Assembly (NCBI GenBank): GCA_001303665.1 | Contig: LJUF01000154.1 | Location: 1 to 11,420 of the forward strand | Length of the DNA: 11,420 nt | Source of the DNA: Phycisphaerae bacterium SM23_33 | GTDB taxonomy: Bacteria; Planctomycetota; Phycisphaerae; SM23-33 | Direction of reading: 5' to 3' | In this document: one piece after another, positions 8,033-11,420 of the stretch | How positions within the stretch are numbered: position 1 is the stretch's first letter | Layout: each line of letters opens with the position of its first letter | Program-made: the position numbers and the translations under genes | Notes under the pieces: model-generated | Told to the model about the DNA's origin: nothing | The model's database searches: none | What the model saw: the letters and a program-made list of their open reading frames with translations, nothing else

Positions 8033-9289
8033 TCACCGGCCGTTCCGCCGGCGGCGCGCCGCGATCCCAACCACGCCGGAGGCGGCCAGCAGCAGCAGCG
8101 AGGCCGGCTCGGGAACGCACTCGTCGGCGCCGATGTCGTAGGCCAGGCCGAACGGGCGGGCGTCCCCGTCGATGTCGAAAAGCACCACGCCCAGGTATTG
8201 CCCGCCGTCGATGGCCCCGACGGCCTGGTCGGTCAGGTGCAGATCGCCGCCGGCGACGTCCACGAACCAGGTCCAATCGGCCGTGGTGCCGGTAATGTTG
8301 TTCTCCGACACGAACGGAATCCCGCGGTCCGTGATGGCCCCGTGGATCAGGTTGTTCTTCAGCTCCAGGCCCGAGGTGACGAACCCCTCCATGCTCACGC
8401 AGCGGGAGTAGCTCGAGCCGGACTCTCCGTATAGGGTGTTGTTGTACACCTGCAGCCCGACCGTCGCGATCAGCTCCAGGTTGACCTCGTTGGCGTGGCT
8501 GACGAAGTTGTTGCGGACGATGCCGCCGACCAGGTTGTCGGCCGACTGGTAGCCGGGGTTGCCCATGGCGATGCCGCGGTCGCAGTTGATGATGACGTTG
8601 CCCTCGATGGTGGGGTTGACGATCTTCTGCCACAGGAAGATGGCCCCGCCGCCTTCGCCGGTCTCGCCCTGGATGTTCCTGGCCACGTTGTCGCGGATGA
8701 TCCAGTCGGTGGCCCCCAGCAGGTCTACCCCGCCGGTGTAGTTGAGGATGGGATGATTCTCGCGCACTTCCGTCTGCTCCATCAGGCAGTTTTCGATGAT
8801 GCCGCCGATGATGGCGTTGGAGGTGGAGGTGCCGCCCTTCATGTGCTGCTGGCCGATGTTCAGCGTCCGGACGTTGTCCACGTGGGCGTAGTGGGCGCCG
8901 GGCTGGAAATGGATGGCGTGATTGTAAAAGCCGGAGATGGTCAAGTCCCTGATCGTCTGGTGGTCGCCGGCCAGTTGGAAGGCCTGGTAGATCCCCTCGT
9001 CGTCGTTCATCCCGCCGCCGAAAACGATCACGTCGTCGCGGTTGCCGGTTTCCCCGCGGATGGTGATGTTCGGCGTGGTGATGTAATAGCCGTGGGCCAG
9101 CCGCAGGTCATAGGTGCGGGCAGCCAGCACCACCTCGTCGCCGGGGCTCAGGCTGCCCATGGCCAGGTTCAGCTCCCACTCGGCCGTGACGTAATGAGTG
9201 GTCGCCGAGACGGCCGTGTCGAGCGCCAATACGGTGAGCCCGGCCGCCAGCAGGGCGGCAAACGATCCCAATCCCGTCATCGGTTTCAT
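8033..9289 (-). CDS. PEP-CTERM-anchored right-handed parallel beta-helix protein
   Basis: The product is 418 aa. The ATG at 9289-9287 is chosen for AGGAGG 7 nt upstream and because it opens a signal peptide (hydrophobic to Ala29, cut after AVSA). Longer in-frame starts have neither. Residues about 30-385 show beta-helix rungs: short repeats rich in N, G, V and I such as PNITIRGETGNRDD, TIRDLTISGFYNHAI, IIRDNVARN, TIEGNVIINC, IVRNNFVSH and LELKNNLIHG. This is the fold of pectate lyase-like and PL6-like proteins, but no catalytic site can be assigned by eye. The sequence ends DIGADEC, then VPEPAS (from about 392), a hydrophobic helix and RRRRNGR: a textbook PEP-CTERM signal, removed by an exosortase that is not in this window. 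By inference it is a surface or matrix protein that may bind or cleave polysaccharide. It has its own promoter at 9530-9557. Confidence 0.9.
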   Translation of the reverse strand: MKPMTGLGSFAALLAAGLTVLALDTAVSATTHYVTAEWELNLAMGSLSPGDEVVLAARTYDLRLAHGYYITTPNITIRGETGNRDDVIVFGGGMNDDEGIYQAFQLAGDHQTIRDLTISGFYNHAIHFQPGAHYAHVDNVRTLNIGQQHMKGGTSTSNAIIGGIIENCLMEQTEVRENHPILNYTGGVDLLGATDWIIRDNVARNIQGETGEGGGAIFLWQKIVNPTIEGNVIINCDRGIAMGNPGYQSADNLVGGIVRNNFVSHANEVNLELIATVGLQVYNNTLYGESGSSYSRCVSMEGFVTSGLELKNNLIHGAITDRGIPFVSENNITGTTADWTWFVDVAGGDLHLTDQAVGAIDGGQYLGVVLFDIDGDARPFGLAYDIGADECVPEPASLLLLAASGVVGIAARRRRNGR

Positions 9290-9523
9290 CTTCAGGCCTC
9301 CTGGAAGGGCGTACCTCTGGCCGACTGGCAACCGGGCAAGTGAGCATCCGTCGGTGCGATCCGCCGGGAGCAGGGATGCACAGTCCGGCGGTCCCACACT
9401 CGTGAGCCGACAGGCCTGCCAGGCGGCAGAGACTGCCTGGGTTGACTTGCGGATTCCTTGAGCAATTCGGCGGCTCTCCTCCGTTGGCCGCAGCACTAAG
9501 GCTTGCTTCCACCTTGAGCGAGC
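9290..9523 (-). promoter_or_regulatory. Long 5' leader with alternative hairpins upstream of the PEP-CTERM gene
   Basis: About 234 nt separate the predicted transcription start from the ATG. Minus-strand structures include GCGGC/GCCGC (9470-9491, 12-nt loop). A second pair is mutually exclusive: CCAGGC/GCCTGG (9419-9440) versus an inner GGCAG/CTGCC with a 3-nt loop (9425-9437), with a further GGCAGGCCTG copy next to it. No coding sequence is evident in the 9290-9621 gap. The layout would suit a cis-regulatory RNA, but I could not match it confidently to a known riboswitch class. Confidence 0.35.
9297..9302 (-). promoter_or_regulatory. Shine-Dalgarno site of the PEP-CTERM gene
   Basis: AGGAGG on the minus strand ends 7 nt before the ATG at 9289. 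It decides the start against upstream in-frame candidates reaching 9643. Confidence 0.8.
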
Positions 9524-9529
9524 GGAAAC

Positions 9530-9557
9530 ATTATACCCGAATTCCCCGAATCTGCAA
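9530..9557 (-). promoter_or_regulatory. Promoter with a perfect TATAAT box for the PEP-CTERM gene
   Basis: On the minus strand, TATAAT (9535-9530) follows TTGCAG (9557-9552) with a 16-nt spacer. The -10 is perfect and stands out as an AT-rich pocket in GC-rich DNA; the -35 matches 3 of 6. The predicted start is near 9523. It lies just downstream of the glycosyltransferase gene end (9622), so the beta-helix gene is a separate unit. Confidence 0.6.
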
Positions 9558-9621
9558 GGAGCTTCTGGGCTGGGGACCCTGGCAGAACAAGCCGCGATCG
9601 CCATCGTCGCCTGGCCGAAAC

Positions 9622-10569
9622 CTATTCCGGGCCCTGCATCCACGGGACGTCGGCCGAGCGCTTGGATGAGAACGGCCGCAGCAGCCGGGCCGCAATCCGG
9701 AGCACGACGGCGCCGCTGCTTCGGCGCCAGCGCCCGGACTGTTTCAGGGCGGTGCCGGCCTGGCGGAAGCAGCCTCCCCTGAGGTACTCGCGCCCGGCGG
9801 CCAGGTACAGCCTGCCCAGCCTGGCCGAGATCAGCTCCTGCGGCAGCACCTGCCGGCCGCCCTGTTTCTCGACGAACCGCCGCAACACCTCCGCCTCCTG
9901 GAAGCGCGAGAAGCCGCTGCGGCGGGAGATGTTCCGCCCGTGCCGGCGCCGCAGCCCGGTGGCCCGGCCGAGGGGCTCGAACGTCGTATGCAGGCTCATC
10001 CGCAGATACAGCTCGTAGTCTTCGCAGCTACGGAGGCTCTCGTCGTACGGCCCGGCCCGGTCCATCAGGCCGCGGCGATAGCACACGCACATGTGAGACA
10101 GATACATGCGCTGGAATATCTCCCTGGTGCCGGTGGCGTGCCCCTGGAACTCCCCGGGCAGCTCGGTGAGGGAGCCGTCCGGGTTCAAACGGTGGCGGTA
10201 CCCGTAAAAGAAAAGCGCTGCGGGCCTGGCGGCGATGGCGTCGCCGTAGTTGGCGAGAGTCTGGGGGTACCAAAGGTCGTCGCTGTCCAGGTACGCCAGC
10301 CATTCACCCTGGGCCGCGCGGATGCCCGCATTCCGGGCCGCCGCTGGACCGGCGTTCACCTGGTGCAGCACCCGGATGCGCCGATCCCTGGCGGCGAATT
10401 CCTCGGCAATCTCGCCCGAGCCGTCGGAGGACCCGTCGTCGATGACGATCAGCTCCCAGTCGCCGAAGGTCTGGGCCCGCACCGATTCGATCGCCTCGCC
10501 CACGTACTCGGCGTGGTCGTACACGGGCATGATAACGCTGAATTTCGGCTGGTGGCGCTTCTCCGGCAT
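9622..10569 (-). CDS. Family 2 glycosyltransferase (GT-A fold)
   Basis: The product is 315 aa. It should transfer a sugar from a nucleotide-sugar donor to a growing glycan at the cytoplasmic face; donor and acceptor cannot be read from the sequence. GT2 hallmarks are FSVIMPVYD at residues 10-18, VIDDGSSDGS with the paired Asp44-Asp45, NAGPAAARNAGI, the DXD-type metal site DSDD (95-98), and CEDYELYLRM with Glu183-Asp184 in the acceptor-side/base position. The catalytic domain covers about 10-230. A basic, Arg- and Ala-rich tail (about 245-315) has no transmembrane segment. The ATG at 10569 starts just before the first beta strand; the site upstream (GGGG 2 nt before) is a poor Shine-Dalgarno. 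Its neighbour on the same strand is a remnant resembling a GT39-type enzyme, which hints at a former glycan-assembly locus. Confidence 0.92.
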   Translation of the reverse strand: MPEKRHQPKFSVIMPVYDHAEYVGEAIESVRAQTFGDWELIVIDDGSSDGSGEIAEEFAARDRRIRVLHQVNAGPAAARNAGIRAAQGEWLAYLDSDDLWYPQTLANYGDAIAARPAALFFYGYRHRLNPDGSLTELPGEFQGHATGTREIFQRMYLSHMCVCYRRGLMDRAGPYDESLRSCEDYELYLRMSLHTTFEPLGRATGLRRRHGRNISRRSGFSRFQEAEVLRRFVEKQGGRQVLPQELISARLGRLYLAAGREYLRGGCFRQAGTALKQSGRWRRSSGAVVLRIAARLLRPFSSKRSADVPWMQGPE

Positions 10570-10716
10570 GGCCCCAGATGATACCAGATACGGTCGCCGC
10601 CGCCGTGCAATCTCGACTTGGCAATCCGCCGCGGGACATCGCCCGTTGGCGCGGGAAGCGGCGGCGGACCGATCAAGGCGGAGGCCTGCCGCCGACGCAG
10701 CCGGGCCCGCCGGATT

Positions 10717-11106
10717 TCAAGACGGCGCCCCCGCCGCCGGCCGGTGCCGCATCAGCGTGAAGACGAGCTTCTTTTGATCCCGGCCGGCGACCTGGGTGTC
10801 GATCTGGAAGCCCAGGGGCTCGACGAAGTGGGCGTGCCGGGCGTAGGTGAAGATCCACAGCACGTGCTTGCCCTCCTTCAGCCACGCCTCCCACCGCGCC
10901 GTTCCTTCCTGCTCACCCAGCCGGGTCACCAGCCGCTGGCGGGTCCACATGACGTCGGGTATGTTTCGGCCGAAGTAGAAGACGGTCTTGGCCTGGGGGT
11001 CGCACCAGGCGGCCACGGGGGCGGCGGGGCCGACGCGCCGGGCCGCCCGACGGGCGAACTCGGCCACGGGGGCGCGGTCGTCCCACAGCTCGCCGGCGGC
11101 GGCGCG
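10717..11106 (-). pseudogene. Orphan C-terminal fragment resembling a GT39/ArnT-like glycosyltransferase tail
   Basis: The frame is open from a TGA at 11107-11109 to a TGA at 10717-10719; the first possible start is GTG 11067 (116 aa). The text (ELWDDRAPVAEFARRAARRV, then VAAWCDPQAKTVFYFGRNIP, a Trp-rich WEAWLKEGKHVLWIF block, and a closing beta strand KKLVFTLMRH) resembles the soluble C-terminal region that follows the transmembrane helices in GT39/ArnT-type enzymes, especially the FYxGRxIP phrase. No transmembrane helices precede it in any frame. It is therefore read as the 3' remnant of a larger gene, cut at about 11107. Alternatively it could be a free-standing small protein of unknown function. 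The GT39 link is from memory of the family and is moderate at best. Confidence 0.5.
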
Positions 11107-11191
11107 TCAACCCGCCTTCCGCGAGGTCGCCGCGGGCGCTGCGACTTGGCGTTCCGGCCTGAGCCGCCGCGACGCAAGACTGGCTTGCGCC

Positions 11192-11219
11192 TTGCCTTGG
11201 CCGCGAAAGAGTCTATGCT
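11192..11219 (+). promoter_or_regulatory. Possible promoter of the rightmost gene
   Basis: TTGCCT (11192-11197) and TATGCT (11214-11219) are spaced by 16 nt, each matching 4 of 6 consensus bases. The -10 lies about 58 nt before the TTG start at 11278. This is only suggestive. Confidence 0.3.
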
Positions 11220-11264
11220 CCTGGGGTCCGGTTGCGATGATCCGGCTGCCAACCGGGCACCAGG

Positions 11265-11271
11265 AAGGAGG
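11265..11271 (+). promoter_or_regulatory. Shine-Dalgarno site that selects a TTG start
   Basis: AAGGAGG lies 6 nt before TTG 11278 but only 1 nt before ATG 11273. The spacing supports the TTG. The ATG frame stops after 26 codons. Confidence 0.7.
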
Positions 11272-11277
11272 CATGCC

Positions 11278-11420
11278 TTGGTTCGTAGACACGTTCAGGT
11301 GGCCCTGGCGGCGGGGCTGCTGGCCTGTGCGGCCGGGCGGGCGGAGCTGGTGACGGCCCGGATCACGGCCGAACCGAGCAGGCTGGGCAAACTGGTGATC
11401 ACCGGCAGCGGCGACAGTCC
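11278..11420 (+). CDS. Exported protein of unknown function, TTG start (3' partial)
   Basis: Only the first 47 codons are in the window. Reading from TTG gives a classic Sec signal peptide: VRRH, then a hydrophobic VQVALAAGLLACAAG, then GRA with a likely cut before Glu. The mature start ELVTARITAEPSRLG continues into LVITGSGDS, which looks like a beta strand-rich extracellular domain. An in-frame ATG at 11215 would add 21 residues before this and bury the signal, so it is less likely. It diverges from the glycosyltransferase remnant. The family cannot be recognised from this much sequence. Confidence 0.7.
   Translation, partial: MVRRHVQVALAAGLLACAAGRAELVTARITAEPSRLGKLVITGSGDS

Noticed and set aside
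8495..9343. 282-codon plus-strand open frame opposite the PEP-CTERM gene
   Set aside because: The composition is that of an antisense shadow (VVADDAAD-like text), with no ribosome site. The minus strand has a complete signal peptide to PEP-CTERM protein.
9470..9523. c-di-GMP-I (GEMM) riboswitch
   Set aside because: There is only a loose likeness of short segments. The GCAAA-type core and the receptor-loop pairing could not be laid out convincingly, so it is kept as an unclassified leader.
9290..9643. In-frame N-terminal extension of the PEP-CTERM protein
   Set aside because: It would cross the TATAAT promoter and put about 118 non-conserved residues before a perfect signal peptide that has its own AGGAGG.
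11273..11353. ATG-initiated 26-codon peptide
   Set aside because: The Shine-Dalgarno is only 1 nt from this ATG, and the product is Arg/Trp-rich without features. The overlapping TTG frame has correct spacing and a signal peptide.
1..11420. CRISPR array, insertion sequence, tRNA or rRNA
   Set aside because: No regularly spaced direct repeats, no transposase text in any frame, and no cloverleaf or rRNA-like segments were found by eye.

Overview
The window is uniformly GC-rich. It combines an H-X9-DG pseudopilin, a PEP-CTERM surface protein with a parallel beta-helix, and several secreted proteins built on DNRLRE/CBM96-type carbohydrate-binding domains. That combination is typical of Planctomycetota, most likely a Phycisphaerae-like lineage. 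This is an inference from gene content; no marker gene is present.

Region 1 (1-6727, plus strand) is a tight run of three genes for exported proteins. The first two (1-2154, cut by the window edge, and 2166-4403) are tandem paralogues: a DNRLRE/CBM96-like N-terminal domain, an FN3-like segment, a domain that looks like an alpha/beta-hydrolase (esterase/prolyl-oligopeptidase type), and a small C-terminal beta domain. Both copies appear to have lost the usual Ser nucleophile elbow, in different ways. The third (4487-6727) is a predicted lipoprotein with two DNRLRE/CBM96-like domains followed by an apparently intact SGNH/GDSL hydrolase. Together they look like a polysaccharide-binding/deacylating surface system.

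Region 2 (6777-10569, minus strand) holds three separate units. The first is a type II pseudopilin whose frame is broken by one missing base in a C4/G4 run (7570-7573), behind a strong sigma70-like promoter. The second is a PEP-CTERM beta-helix protein preceded by a perfect TATAAT box and an approximately 234-nt leader with alternative hairpins. The third is a family 2 glycosyltransferase.

Region 3 (10717-11420) has an orphan C-terminal piece that resembles the periplasmic tail of a GT39/ArnT-like membrane glycosyltransferase (minus strand). Diverging from it is a new plus-strand gene that starts at TTG 11278 with a signal peptide and runs off the window.

No tRNA, rRNA, CRISPR array or insertion sequence was seen.
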